DNA of 64,000 bases from Pasteurella sp030783905 (GTDB taxonomy: Bacteria; Pseudomonadota; Gammaproteobacteria; Enterobacterales; Pasteurellaceae), in the NCBI GenBank assembly GCA_051122655.1, contig CP182107.1, positions 496,001 through 560,000 of the forward strand, written 5' to 3'. The notes under the pieces are model-generated. The model was given only the letters and a program-made list of their open reading frames with translations, made no database searches and was not told where the DNA came from. Positions 22,811-30,640 of the stretch are shown here, piece by piece; the first letter of the stretch is position 1, and each line of letters begins with the position of its first letter. A program made the position numbers and the translations under genes.

Positions 22811-23542
22811 ATGACATTAACGATTTTATATCAAGATGCCTATCTGGTTGCAGTCAATAAACCAGCAGGCATGCTCGTCCACCGCAGTTGGCTTGATCGA
22901 CATGAAACGCAATTTGTGATGCAAACATTGCGTGATCAAATTGGTCAGCATGTTTATCCTATTCACCGTTTAGATCGTCCGACTTCAGGTGTCTTACTTT
23001 TTGCATTAAGTAGCGAAGTGGCGAATTTATTGTGTCTTCAGTTTGAAAATAAGCAAGTGCAAAAAAGTTATTTAGCCATTGTTCGAGGGTATGTAGTTGG
23101 TGAGGGACGGATTGATTATCCACTGAAAGTACAATTAGATAAAATTGCGGATAAATTTTCACAAGATGATAAAGTACCACAAGAGGCTGTCACCGATTAT
23201 GTCGGTTTAAATCAGGTAGAAATGCCTTATGCTGTGAAAAAGTATCAAACAACGCGTTATTCTCTGGTGCGTTTAATTCCACATACAGGAAGAAAGCATC
23301 AGTTACGTCGCCACATGAAACATCTTTTCCATCCTATTCTAGGGGATACACAATATGGTGATTTACACCAAAATCGGGCCTTAACCGCACATACAGGCGT
23401 GCAACGCTTAATGCTGCATGCAGAGCGATTGACTTTTATACATCCTATCACACAGCAAGCGATGACAATCACAGCTGGTTTGGATCAGCAATGGCTCGAT
23501 TTGATTAATATTTTTGATTGGAATTTAAAGTCCATATGTTAA
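22811..23542 (+). CDS. truC: tRNA pseudouridine(65) synthase TruC
   Basis: 243 residues of the RluA family. HRLDRPTSGVLLFAL contains the catalytic aspartate, ILYQDAYLVAVNKPAGMLVH is the N-terminal RluA signature, and PHTGRKHQLRRHMKHLFHPILGD is the conserved C-terminal motif. TruC makes pseudouridine at position 65 of tRNA-Ile and tRNA-Asp. The yqcC neighbour supports TruC rather than RluA. Confidence 0.93.
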   Translation: MTLTILYQDAYLVAVNKPAGMLVHRSWLDRHETQFVMQTLRDQIGQHVYPIHRLDRPTSGVLLFALSSEVANLLCLQFENKQVQKSYLAIVRGYVVGEGRIDYPLKVQLDKIADKFSQDDKVPQEAVTDYVGLNQVEMPYAVKKYQTTRYSLVRLIPHTGRKHQLRRHMKHLFHPILGDTQYGDLHQNRALTAHTGVQRLMLHAERLTFIHPITQQAMTITAGLDQQWLDLINIFDWNLKSIC

Positions 23543-23582
23543 GTATGGGGTAATTTTATTTGTTTTTTCTAGGTGAAATAAA

Positions 23583-23747
23583 ATGTTAGATAACGCACTA
23601 TTAGGTTTGACACACGAGCAACAACAGGACGCGGTTGAGAAGATACAACAACTTATGGCTGAAGGCATGAGCTCGGGAGAAGCCATTGCATTTGTGGCAC
23701 AAGAATTACGTAAAAAACAACAAAAATTGAATAATACACATTCTTAA
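23583..23747 (+). CDS. YoaH family (UPF0181) small protein
   Basis: 54 residues: MLDNALLGLTHEQQQDAVEK, then IQQLMAEGMSSGEAIAFVAQ and a lysine-rich tail. This matches the YoaH/UPF0181 family, whose hallmark is the MxxGMSSGEAI segment. The start is the ATG at 23583. It lies 40 bases after truC. The function is unknown. Confidence 0.85.
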   Translation: MLDNALLGLTHEQQQDAVEKIQQLMAEGMSSGEAIAFVAQELRKKQQKLNNTHS

Positions 23748-23953
23748 CTCGTTATGATTAAGAGGTGTGAAGTGAGAAAACGTTTCCAAAATGCAAAAAT
23801 TTTGTGATCTCGGTTTGATTTTAAACTATTTTTAATTGCCAAAAAGAGAAAATTCCGAGAATATTACTCTGAATAAAATTTGGGTGGTAAGACAATATTG
23901 TCTTATTAGAATAAAAATAGTCAAAAGTCGTTAGACGATTAGAGGTTTTAATT

Positions 23954-24163
23954 ATGGAAGTTGGTGTAGTTAAATGGTTCAATAACGCAAAAGGATTTGG
24001 ATTCATTTCGGCAGAAGGAACAGATGCGGATATTTTCGCACATTACTCAGTTATTGAAATGGAAGGCTATCGTTCATTAAAAGCGGGTCAGAAAGTGCAA
24101 TTTGAAGTCGTTCATGGTGACAAAGGTTCACATGCGACGAAAATTATTCCAATCGTTGAATAA
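23954..24163 (+). CDS. cspD: Cold-shock domain protein CspD
   Basis: 69 residues, one complete cold-shock domain: VVKWFNNAKGFGFI (RNP1 is KGFGFI) and DIFAHYSVI (RNP2). CspD-type proteins bind single-stranded nucleic acid and are induced in stationary phase. The AHYSVIEMEGYRSLKAGQ segment is closer to CspD than to CspA. The leader (23748-23953) is AT-rich and about 200 bases long, with no ORF. Confidence 0.92.
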   Translation: MEVGVVKWFNNAKGFGFISAEGTDADIFAHYSVIEMEGYRSLKAGQKVQFEVVHGDKGSHATKIIPIVE

Positions 24164-24192
24164 GGTTTCTCTTAGATTTAGTCATCATAACG

Positions 24193-24223
24193 AAAAAGAC
24201 AAGGTACTGTCCTTGTCTTTTTT
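24193..24223 (+). terminator. Terminator of cspD (also faces matP)
   Basis: AAAAGACAAGG (24194-24204) pairs with CCTTGTCTTTT (24211-24221) around six bases, with T on the + strand and A on the complementary side, so it may serve both convergent genes. Confidence 0.88.
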
Positions 24224-24229
24224 ATCTGT

Positions 24230-24676
24230 TTATTTTAATAAGTCTTTTAGCCCGGCTTTCATGGCGGAGATTTGCGTTTCATACTGTGCTTTGCTTTCTC
24301 GTTCATCGATCATGTAGGTAATGGTATCGGAAAGGGTCATTTTCATTTTACGCGAATAGCGTGAAAGTCTCAGCCAAACAGCGTATTCTAGGTCAATGGA
24401 TTTTTTCTTCGTGGATTGTTTTTCTCCATTAAAAAAGCGTTTACGACGAGCACGGATAGCTTGATCGAGTTTGATCGTTAACTGAGGTGATAAGTGGGTT
24501 TTAATCCAATCTTCAATAGCTTGCGGTTGGTTTTGTTGCGCCATAAGTTGTTTTACTTTGTCCTCACTTAAACTGCGCTCTTCATAGCAAGTAATATTTT
24601 CACCTTCACGGTGTTTTTTGATTAAGTACAACCATTTCCAATGTGCTTCTTGATTCTCAAGTTTCTGATATTTCAT
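24230..24676 (-). CDS. matP: Macrodomain Ter protein MatP
   Basis: 148 residues, the MatP length. The N-terminal helical domain (KYQKLENQEAHWKWLYLIKK without break in the family) is followed by RARRKRFFNGEKQSTKKKSI, the ribbon-helix-helix DNA-contact part, and a C-terminal coiled coil. MatP binds matS sites and organises the chromosome terminus. The order matP-ycbZ-fabA matches E. coli. A matS-like palindrome lies 26 bases upstream of the start. Confidence 0.94.
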   Translation of the reverse strand: MKYQKLENQEAHWKWLYLIKKHREGENITCYEERSLSEDKVKQLMAQQNQPQAIEDWIKTHLSPQLTIKLDQAIRARRKRFFNGEKQSTKKKSIDLEYAVWLRLSRYSRKMKMTLSDTITYMIDERESKAQYETQISAMKAGLKDLLK

Positions 24677-24701
24677 AATATTCTCTCACTTTGGCTCATT
24701 C

Positions 24702-24714
24702 GTGACGTGGTAAC
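24702..24714. promoter_or_regulatory. matS-like site in the matP upstream region
   Basis: The 13-mer GTGACGTGGTAAC agrees with the matS consensus GTGACRNYGTCAC at 11 of 13 positions, with one half-site intact. It could be a decayed matS or an autoregulatory site; one occurrence with two mismatches can also be chance. Confidence 0.3.
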
Positions 24715-24840
24715 TCAGCCAATATACTCTTTTTTATGTCTATTTTCTAGCAGATTTTCACTATTTAGGGAAATGTGAGATAATGCCAAACTCATCAATG
24801 ACACCCTTTAAAACAATTTAAAATAACGAAGAGAATACGC

Positions 24841-26631
24841 GTGAATCCATCTTTTTTAGCTGAAAAAGCCCTTTCTTGGCAAGAGCTACGCCCAGAACTT
24901 CAATTAACTGAATTACCTCATTCTCGCCTTGATTTTTTTGCGTTACAAAAGCGAGCAAGTGCAGCCATTGAGCAATTTTTACAAAATCCGCATCGTCACT
25001 TATTTGTACTAAAAGGAGATGAACAGGGAGAATATGCCAATTTACTTGAGGATTTTGTCACAAGCCGGCAACAACCCGATGAACAATTACATGGCGTACA
25101 ATACCATGTGGAACAGGGCGATTCTTTTTCGTTTCCACGGATTTTTACCGAGGCTGCACAACATAAAGAAGATAATTTTGTTGCGAAAAAAAGAGTTGCC
25201 AGTGCATTACATGTTGATCAATTTCAATTGTTGGGGTCAGTACGTCTTCATCCAAGCTCTCAAGAGATTCAATTAAATCCAGGTTTAGTGCACCAACTCA
25301 ATGGCGGTGTGCTAATTTTAGCTGTGGGATCGCTTATCAGCCAGTTTGATTTATGGCTACGATTAAAACAGCTACTTTTAACACAACGTTTTGACTGGTA
25401 TTCTGCGCATCCGTTTAAAGATCTACCTTGTGATATCCCGAGTTATCCTTTGTCATTAAAAGTGATTTTGCTTGGTAACCGAGAAGAATTAGCCACCTTG
25501 GATGAACTCGATGCAGATTTGTATGACTTGGCGGATTATTCGGAAATCGAAAGTTATTATGGCATTGAAAGTGCGGAACAAGGCTTAAAATGGGCACAAT
25601 ATGTGCAATCCATTGCCAATGACCACCAATTACCTCAATTAACCTTAGATGGCTTGAATAAACTTTACCAACTTTTAGTGCGAGAAAGCGAAGATCGTGC
25701 ATTTGTCTCGATCTCCCCACTGAAACTAAAGACGATTTTAGCGGGCTGTGCGATTTTAAATCAGAAAGAGACAGATTCATTACTCAGTGCGGTAGATCTT
25801 GAGCAATTTTTTCAACACAAAGAAATGCAGCAAGGCTTTTTAAAGGAACATACCTATTCGGATATTTTGCACGAACAAGTTTATGTTGCCACCGAAGGGG
25901 AGATCGTTGGGCAAATTAATGGGCTGTCTGTGATTGAATATCCGGGTACCCCAATGGCCTTTGGTGAGCCATCACGTATTAGTTGTATTGTGCAATTTGG
26001 TGATGGTGAAGTAGTGGATGTTGAACGTAAAAGTGAATTGGCGGGCAATATTCATGGCAAAAGTATTATGATTGCAGAAGCCTGTTTAGCACACACATTG
26101 GGCTTTCCTTCTCAATTGCCTTTTTCAGCTTCCTTAGTGTTTGAGCAATCCTATGGTGAGATTGATGGCGATAGTGCCTCGCTAGCAAGTTTCTGTGTGT
26201 TAGCCAGTGCCTTAGCGGATTGCCCTTTACCACAATCTATCGCTATTACAGGGGCAATCGATCAATTTGGCTTAGTCCATTCTGTCGGTGGGGTCAATGC
26301 GAAAATTGAAGGGTTTTTCTCTATTTGCGCGAGTCGTGGATTAACAGGGCAACAAGGGGTGATGTTACCGAGTACCGTCATCCATCAGTTGAGTTTAAGT
26401 GAAGACGTCGTGAATGCGGTAAAAACAGGTCAGTTCTTTATTTACCCTGTTGATGATGTCTATCAAGCGTGCCATATTTTATTCCAACGTGATTTAGTGG
26501 AAGAGGAAGGGAAAGCGTACAATGAGACGAACCAGCCACTTTCTCGCTTAATCACACAACGTATTGAACAACGTGCCGAGCAGCAGTTATATAAAACCAG
26601 TTTTTGGGATTGGGTGTTACGGAAAAAATAA
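24841..26631 (+). CDS. ycbZ: Lon-related protease YcbZ (AAA-like plus Lon proteolytic domain)
   Basis: 596 residues. The C-terminal third is a Lon-type peptidase domain: YGEIDGDSASLASF carries the catalytic serine S445, and VGGVNAKIEGFF carries the lysine K488; the 43-residue spacing is the same as in Lon. The N-terminal ATPase-like part is degenerate, with no clear Walker A that I can find. It starts with GTG at 24841 (GAAGAG 9 bases before). YcbZ neighbours fabA and matP in E. coli. Its substrates are not well defined. Confidence 0.9.
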   Translation: MNPSFLAEKALSWQELRPELQLTELPHSRLDFFALQKRASAAIEQFLQNPHRHLFVLKGDEQGEYANLLEDFVTSRQQPDEQLHGVQYHVEQGDSFSFPRIFTEAAQHKEDNFVAKKRVASALHVDQFQLLGSVRLHPSSQEIQLNPGLVHQLNGGVLILAVGSLISQFDLWLRLKQLLLTQRFDWYSAHPFKDLPCDIPSYPLSLKVILLGNREELATLDELDADLYDLADYSEIESYYGIESAEQGLKWAQYVQSIANDHQLPQLTLDGLNKLYQLLVRESEDRAFVSISPLKLKTILAGCAILNQKETDSLLSAVDLEQFFQHKEMQQGFLKEHTYSDILHEQVYVATEGEIVGQINGLSVIEYPGTPMAFGEPSRISCIVQFGDGEVVDVERKSELAGNIHGKSIMIAEACLAHTLGFPSQLPFSASLVFEQSYGEIDGDSASLASFCVLASALADCPLPQSIAITGAIDQFGLVHSVGGVNAKIEGFFSICASRGLTGQQGVMLPSTVIHQLSLSEDVVNAVKTGQFFIYPVDDVYQACHILFQRDLVEEEGKAYNETNQPLSRLITQRIEQRAEQQLYKTSFWDWVLRKK

Positions 26632-26647
26632 CTGCTCCGATAAGTTA

Positions 26648-26665
26648 AGCTTACATGTGTTAGCT
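26648..26665. promoter_or_regulatory. Candidate FabR operator upstream of fabA
   Basis: AGCTTACATGTGTTAGCT is a near palindrome that agrees with the FabR consensus (AGCGTACAnnTGTACGCT) at 13 of 16 specified positions. It lies just upstream of a possible fabA promoter (-10 TAGAAT at 26690-26695). FabR controls unsaturated fatty acid genes in enterics and vibrios; no fabR gene is in the window. Confidence 0.4.
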
Positions 26666-26748
26666 ATTTTTATTTTTACTCGACTCTGTTAGAATGCAAA
26701 TAAGCAGAATTCGCTTGTATATCCTAAAACTGAGGAGAGTTTAAAATA

Positions 26749-27279
26749 ATGAACAGTTGTACACCAAATAAAAAGAGTAGCTACAGCTACGAAGATTTAC
26801 TCGCATCGGGTCGTGGCGAATTATTTGGCGAAGACGGGCCACAACTGCCAGCTCCCACTATGCTGATGATGGATCGCATTGTGGAAATGAATGAAACGGG
26901 CGGGCTATTTAATAAAGGCTATATTGAAGCAGAACTTGATATTAAGCCAGATTTACCGTTTTTTGGCTGTCACTTTATAGGCGATCCTGTGATGCCGGGT
27001 TGTTTAGGTTTAGATGCCATGTGGCAACTCGTGGGGTTCTACCTTGGTTGGATTGGTGGCAAAGGCAAAGGTCGAGCACTAGGGGTAGGCGAAGTGAAAT
27101 TTACTGGACAAATTTTGCCAAGTGCGAAAAAAGTTGTCTATCGTATTCACATGAAACGAGTGATTAATCGTAAGCTTGTGATGGGTATGGCGGACGGTGA
27201 AGTGGAAGTCGATGGCCGCGTAATTTATACTGCAACCGATCTCAAAGTAGGACTATTCCAAGATACGAGCGCGTTCTAA
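26749..27279 (+). CDS. fabA: 3-hydroxydecanoyl-ACP dehydratase/isomerase FabA
   Basis: 176 residues. GCHFIGDPVMPGCLGLDAMW has the catalytic H75 and D89 pair of the hot-dog fold enzymes. FabA dehydrates 3-hydroxydecanoyl-ACP and isomerises the product to cis-3-decenoyl-ACP, the branch point to unsaturated fatty acids. The start ATG follows GAGGAG with a 10-base gap. Confidence 0.96.
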   Translation: MNSCTPNKKSSYSYEDLLASGRGELFGEDGPQLPAPTMLMMDRIVEMNETGGLFNKGYIEAELDIKPDLPFFGCHFIGDPVMPGCLGLDAMWQLVGFYLGWIGGKGKGRALGVGEVKFTGQILPSAKKVVYRIHMKRVINRKLVMGMADGEVEVDGRVIYTATDLKVGLFQDTSAF

Positions 27280-27305
27280 TGATTTTGATTGGCGTATACA
27301 GAATT

Positions 27306-27340
27306 AACATTGCCAGCCTAATAGGCTGGTAATGTTTTTT
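27306..27340 (+). terminator. Terminator of fabA
   Basis: AACATTGCCAGCC pairs with GGCTGGTAATGTT with one G-T pair around TAATA, then six T. Confidence 0.9.
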
Positions 27341-27345
27341 CAGCC

Positions 27346-27822
27346 TTATTCATCCACAATATCGGCAAATTCAGCATTAAGCAATTTGGCTAAATCTTGG
27401 GGGGCAAGTTCTACACTCAAGCCTCGTTTTCCGCCAGACACAAAAATGTGTTCAAAGGCTAGCGCAGACTGCGCAATCACCGTTTTTAAGACACGTTTTT
27501 GTCCTAAAGGGCTAATCCCACCGACTAAATAACCTGTACTTTTCTGGGCAAACTCCTTATCGGCCATTTCTACTTTTTTCACAGCGATCGCTTTTGCGGC
27601 TTTCTTTAAATTCAGCATATTCGCAGTCGGCAACACAAAACAGGCTAATTTTTTCTGATCACCATTTTCTGCTACTAGCAGTGTTTTAAATGACTGGTTG
27701 GGATCAATGCCTAATTTCTCCACAGCCTCATCACCAAAATGGGTGTTATTGGGATCATGATCATAGTGATGTAACTCAAAGGGAATCTTGTGTTTTTTCA
27801 GTAAATCAATTGCTGGTGTCAT
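27346..27822 (-). CDS. ybaK: Cys-tRNA(Pro) deacylase YbaK
   Basis: 158 residues of the YbaK/EbsC family: MTPAIDLLKKHKIPFELHHY at the start, then FKTLLVAENG, VEMADKEFAQKSTGYLVGG with the conserved lysine and GG, and the end motif VSGGKRGLSVELAP. YbaK removes cysteine mischarged on tRNA-Pro. The H. influenzae member is the structural prototype. It is convergent with fabA. Confidence 0.93.
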   Translation of the reverse strand: MTPAIDLLKKHKIPFELHHYDHDPNNTHFGDEAVEKLGIDPNQSFKTLLVAENGDQKKLACFVLPTANMLNLKKAAKAIAVKKVEMADKEFAQKSTGYLVGGISPLGQKRVLKTVIAQSALAFEHIFVSGGKRGLSVELAPQDLAKLLNAEFADIVDE

Positions 27823-27878
27823 TGTCTTTTCTTCTTGTTCCAGTAAAATGAGCCCATTATTTTACTGCGGAGAGAAAA

Positions 27879-28853
27879 ATGAACGCAACCTTAAATGTCG
27901 CTATTGCGGCAGAATTCGAATTAAGTGAGAAAATTGCTGAAACACTAGAACAAAGTCAACTAAATATTAGCCAATTATCAATTATTGAAATTTATCCTTT
28001 CAATGAAGAACAAGGGATACGCTTTAATAATAAAAGTGTGGCACAACTCAAACCAGAAGAGGTGGAATGGTCAACGATCCATTATCTTTTCTTTGCCGGT
28101 GATATTCAGCAAGTTTCTCATCTTGCTAAAGCCGCGGAAATGGGCTGCGTAGTGATTGATATGAAAGGGATTTGTGCTAGCCTTCAAGATGTGCCTGTGG
28201 TCATTCCTGGGGTCAATCCAGAAAAATTGGTGGATTTACGTCAGCGTAATATTGTGTCCTTAGCCGATCCACAAGTGACACAACTTGCACTAGCGATCGC
28301 AACATTGGTTTCCAATCACGAAGTCAAAGACATTGCGGTAACCTCGTTATTGCCTGCATCTTATACTAACGGAGAAACGGTAGGTAAATTAGCGGGACAA
28401 ACAGCGCGGCTGTTAAATGGCATTCCACTTGATGAAGGTGAACAACGCTTAGCTTTTGATGTTTTCCCTACCCCCGCATCGCATTTAAATACACAAATTC
28501 ACAAGATCTTTCCACAATTAGATCATGTCGTATTTCATGCTATCCAAGTGCCCGTTTTCTACGGGATGGGGCAAATGGTGACCGTATTATCGGACTATGC
28601 ATTAGATCCTCAATGTTGCTTAGCGAGCTGGGCTGATAATCCGTTAATGACTTATCATGCCGAAAAATATTGCACCCCAGTGACGAATGGTGAACAGGAA
28701 ATGGCAGAAGAGCAAGCTGCAAAATTACATATAAGTGGGTTAAGTGCGGTGGAAAATGGCTTACAATTTTGGTCGGTCGCAGATGAACAGCGCTTTAATC
28801 TTGCTTTATTGAGCGTCACGCTTGCAGAGTTAATTTACTCGCAAGGTTATTAA
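27879..28853 (+). CDS. usg: USG-1 protein, aspartate-semialdehyde dehydrogenase homologue without catalytic cysteine
   Basis: 324 residues similar to E. coli Usg: NVAIAAEFELSEKIAETL at the N-terminus, CVVIDMKG, VVIPGVNPEKL, VTSLLPASYTNG, LAGQTARLLNGIP, and VPVFYGMGQMV. It has the Asd fold, but the active-site S-N-C-T motif of true Asd is absent at the corresponding VTSLLPAS segment, so dehydrogenase activity is unlikely. The role is unknown. A strong hairpin at 28899 ends it. Confidence 0.88.
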   Translation: MNATLNVAIAAEFELSEKIAETLEQSQLNISQLSIIEIYPFNEEQGIRFNNKSVAQLKPEEVEWSTIHYLFFAGDIQQVSHLAKAAEMGCVVIDMKGICASLQDVPVVIPGVNPEKLVDLRQRNIVSLADPQVTQLALAIATLVSNHEVKDIAVTSLLPASYTNGETVGKLAGQTARLLNGIPLDEGEQRLAFDVFPTPASHLNTQIHKIFPQLDHVVFHAIQVPVFYGMGQMVTVLSDYALDPQCCLASWADNPLMTYHAEKYCTPVTNGEQEMAEEQAAKLHISGLSAVENGLQFWSVADEQRFNLALLSVTLAELIYSQGY

Positions 28854-28898
28854 TCGAAATGTGTTTTTGCACGGTATGTTTATCTTGAACTTTGAGAG

Positions 28899-28926
28899 CG
28901 CACTCGTTTTTGACGAGTGCGTTTTT
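28899..28926 (+). terminator. Terminator after usg, left edge of the accessory island
   Basis: CGCACTCGT (28899-28907) pairs with ACGAGTGCG (28913-28921), then T. The stem resembles the CTCGT...ACGAG hairpin of repeats inside the following island. Confidence 0.88.
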
Positions 28927-28954
28927 GTTAAAACATTTGTTTGAAAGACAGTGA

Positions 28955-29145
28955 ATGAATAACGGAGTCATTGATAAGAATCAATTTATACAAAAGCAAC
29001 TGAATGCTATTAATCGAGGCAATACACCTATTGATAGTTTTAGTTGGCGCCATAATGCATAAACTGCACTTAATAATATGCACCTAGAAATATTCATGAC
29101 GTAATCCAACATATCGGGGAGAGGATTTTGAGTGAAGAACGATAA
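28955..29145 (+). pseudogene. WHH-type nuclease toxin tail, frameshifted (module 1)
   Basis: The first frame reads MNNGVIDKNQFIQKQLNAIN through FSWRHNA and stops at 29060-29062. A different frame then gives APRNIHDVIQHIGERILSEE ending with a stop at 29143-29145. Joined, the two parts match the intact WHH tail at 30352-30636 (TWHHNSQ, then IPTPIHKAVQHIGEGTLSEG). WHH tails are HNH/Endo VII-fold DNases of polymorphic toxins. The motif itself is also changed here (SWRHN for TWHHN), so activity is doubly unlikely. The end overlaps the next gene by 14 bases. Confidence 0.75.
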
Positions 29146-29641
29146 TATAAAATTCAGAAATCTAGAAATTAGATATGATAGTGGTGAAACTAGTATTCTA
29201 GTGATTAAGAATGTAGAAAATATTTTTAATATTAGATTTCCTAAATTATACATTGAGCTTATGTTAAAACATAATGGTTTAGCTGTAGAACCTGATTGTT
29301 TTGAGTATGATGATGGCGAAAGAATGGGAGAAATAAGTTTTGATAGCTTTGAAACAGAGCTAAATCCTGCTCCTTCAGATATTCGCCGTCAATATATTTA
29401 TGATGACCCTATCTACGGCTATGAGCATGTATATTCTTTTGGTAGTACAGGAGAGGGACATTTTATCTGTTTTGATTATCGTGATGACCCCAAAGGTAAT
29501 GAGCCTAAGATCTGTATTGTGATTCATGATGAATATGATGAAAAAACAGGTAAGCATTTATTATTTCCTGTGGCAGAGAATTTTGAGGCTTTTTTAGATA
29601 ACCTGAAATCATTTGATGAAATGATGGAGAAGTATTCGTAA
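29132..29641 (+). CDS. SMI1/KNR4 (SUKH) family immunity protein, copy 1
   Basis: 169 residues of the SUKH fold: FNIRFPKLYIELMLKHNGL, then YDDPIYGYEHVYSFGSTGEG, FICFDYRDDPKGNEPKICIV and FPVAENFEAFLDNL. SUKH proteins neutralise nuclease tails of CDI, Rhs and related toxins, usually WHH/HNH types, which fits the toxin remnant it overlaps. It starts with GTG at 29132, inside the toxin remnant. A paralogue lies at 30641-31150. Its toxin is broken, so it may be kept for defence against sister cells that carry the toxin. Confidence 0.85.
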   Translation: MKNDNIKFRNLEIRYDSGETSILVIKNVENIFNIRFPKLYIELMLKHNGLAVEPDCFEYDDGERMGEISFDSFETELNPAPSDIRRQYIYDDPIYGYEHVYSFGSTGEGHFICFDYRDDPKGNEPKICIVIHDEYDEKTGKHLLFPVAENFEAFLDNLKSFDEMMEKYS

Positions 29642-29718
29642 TGTCTCCGTTCATGTCTCATAGCGATGCTCTCTCCCCTGATTTTATGGAAATTTTGTTT
29701 AAATTAGGAGGGCACTAA
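29641..29718 (+). pseudogene. Short tail remnant of another toxin type (FKLGGH end)
   Basis: Starts at an ATG overlapping the SUKH stop (TAATG) and reads MSPFMSHSDA then LSPDFMEILFKLGGH. The last 15 residues match the ends of the toxin remnants at 31278-31538 (LISPDVMEILFK) and 31974-32201 (ISSDFMEVLFKLGGN). It is the 3' end of a toxin joined to the SUKH gene by recombination. A lipoprotein gene follows after one base, as behind the other copies of this tail. Confidence 0.6.
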
Positions 29719-29719
29719 A

Positions 29720-30073
29720 ATGAAAAAATTTTATTTAATTTTTTTATTATTCCTAAGCGGATGTTTTTATCATGATGGATGTATCTATACTCCTCAGATG
29801 GTCAATTGTTTTGTTGGTAAAGGAGATATATTTCCATCAATAGCACGTTTCCAAAAAGTAGAGGGCATCGGAAAAACTGATGCCAAGCAACGTTGGAAAG
29901 ATGCGGTTGATTGTGGAAGTAAGTATGGCGATGAAGATTTAATCTATATAAATGATAATAATTTATATAGCATTTTTCACTCTTGTATGGTTAAAAAAGG
30001 ATATAAAAGGTTTCATCCCGCAGAATGTGGATACCAAAATCCTAAATGGGATAAGGGTGTTTGTAATTTATAA
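29720..30073 (+). CDS. Cys-rich lipoprotein, probable immunity protein (family A, copy 1)
   Basis: 117 residues. The lipoprotein signal is MKKFYLIFLLFLSGC with the lipobox LSGC. The mature part keeps spaced cysteines (DGC, VNC, VDCGSKYG, HSCMVKKG, AECGYQNPKWDKGVCN). Two close paralogues lie at 31552 and 32203. It follows a toxin tail remnant directly and has GGAGG at 29707-29711. I do not recognise a named family. Position suggests an immunity lipoprotein; if so the partner toxin acts in the periplasm or at the inner membrane. That is inference. Confidence 0.75.
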   Translation: MKKFYLIFLLFLSGCFYHDGCIYTPQMVNCFVGKGDIFPSIARFQKVEGIGKTDAKQRWKDAVDCGSKYGDEDLIYINDNNLYSIFHSCMVKKGYKRFHPAECGYQNPKWDKGVCNL

Positions 30074-30130
30074 GTGTTTTGGATTTTACTTGACAAACTT
30101 TTCTGAAAAAAGTTACCGCTGGTATGTCTT
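30074..30130 (+). repeat. About 57-60 base repeat behind family A lipoproteins (copy 1)
   Basis: The stretch from the lipoprotein stop through GTGTTTTGGATTTTACTTGA to GTTACCGCTGGTATGTCT recurs at 31920-31979 and 32556-32613. It encodes the beginning of the CYSHSSYY toxin tail; in this copy a length change in the T/A run breaks that frame. Confidence 0.7.
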
Positions 30131-30368
30131 TAATGAAAGCACAGGTGGTACTTGTTGGATGTGTTATTCGCACAGTAGTTATTATGCGGAAGTACCTGAT
30201 AAAACAATGATTGATTCACACGGCAAGGTAATTGAAAATGCAGCATATAAAGATTTTGCAGAAAAGTGGGGGGAAGTGGATATCAAAAATCCTGTTAATC
30301 CTTCATTACCTAAGTTGGTTAGACCTGCAAATAGTGATGGAGGTGTTTTAAATGACAAAGCTTTTTGA
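30111..30368 (+). pseudogene. CYSHSSYY toxin tail, copy 1 (no own start)
   Basis: Reads SYRWYVFNESTGGTCWMCYS, then HSSYYAEVPDKTMIDSHG, and ends PKLVRPANSDGGVLNDKAF. It is nearly identical to 32557-32850 and related to 40970-41212. The upstream part is out of frame, so it looks like a silent tail needing fusion to a toxin gene. The stop overlaps the next ATG by exactly 17 bases, the same as in the other two copies. The family is not one I recognise; the motif WMCYSHSSYYAEV is its most conserved part. Confidence 0.6.
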
Positions 30369-30636
30369 AAAAATTTCACCCCTTGATCGCGCTCGTGTCC
30401 GCACGAGTGCGCTTTCATTAAAGCTCTCGTTAAAGACAAGAGCTAGCAGTGAGGTTGATCGTAATCAATTTACTGAAGAACAGTTAATTCAAATCAATAA
30501 ACGGCTTGATGAAATAGAGGGATTTACATGGCATCATAACTCACAAAGTCATCCCCAAAATATGCAGTTAATACCTACACCAATTCATAAGGCTGTTCAG
30601 CATATAGGAGAAGGCACTTTAAGTGAAGGAAGGTGA
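30352..30636 (+). CDS. Chimeric ORF: lipoprotein start fused to a WHH nuclease toxin tail (module 2)
   Basis: 94 residues. The first about ten (MTKLFEKIS) are the start of the immunity lipoprotein found complete at 32834. The sequence then passes into a hairpin-containing boundary repeat (30385-30450, read as RARVRTSALSLKLSLKTRA) and into a WHH nuclease tail: GFTWHHNSQSHPQNMQLIP, then PIHKAVQHIGEG. The WHH motif and the following histidine are intact. Because the frame is open from the lipoprotein start codon, this tail could be translated without a long CdiA part. Whether it is, and whether the short product is active, is unknown. Confidence 0.65.
   Translation: MTKLFEKISPLDRARVRTSALSLKLSLKTRASSEVDRNQFTEEQLIQINKRLDEIEGFTWHHNSQSHPQNMQLIPTPIHKAVQHIGEGTLSEGR
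30385..30452. repeat. Cassette-boundary repeat with CTCGT/ACGAG hairpins
   Basis: Contains CTCGTG...CACGAG and AGCTCTCGT...ACAAGAGCT hairpins and the stretch ATTAAAGCTCTCGTTAAAGA followed by CTAGCAGTG. Related copies are at 37874-37910, 37980-38022 and 39331-39366, each at a joint between modules. Confidence 0.55.
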
Positions 30637-30640
30637 TAAA

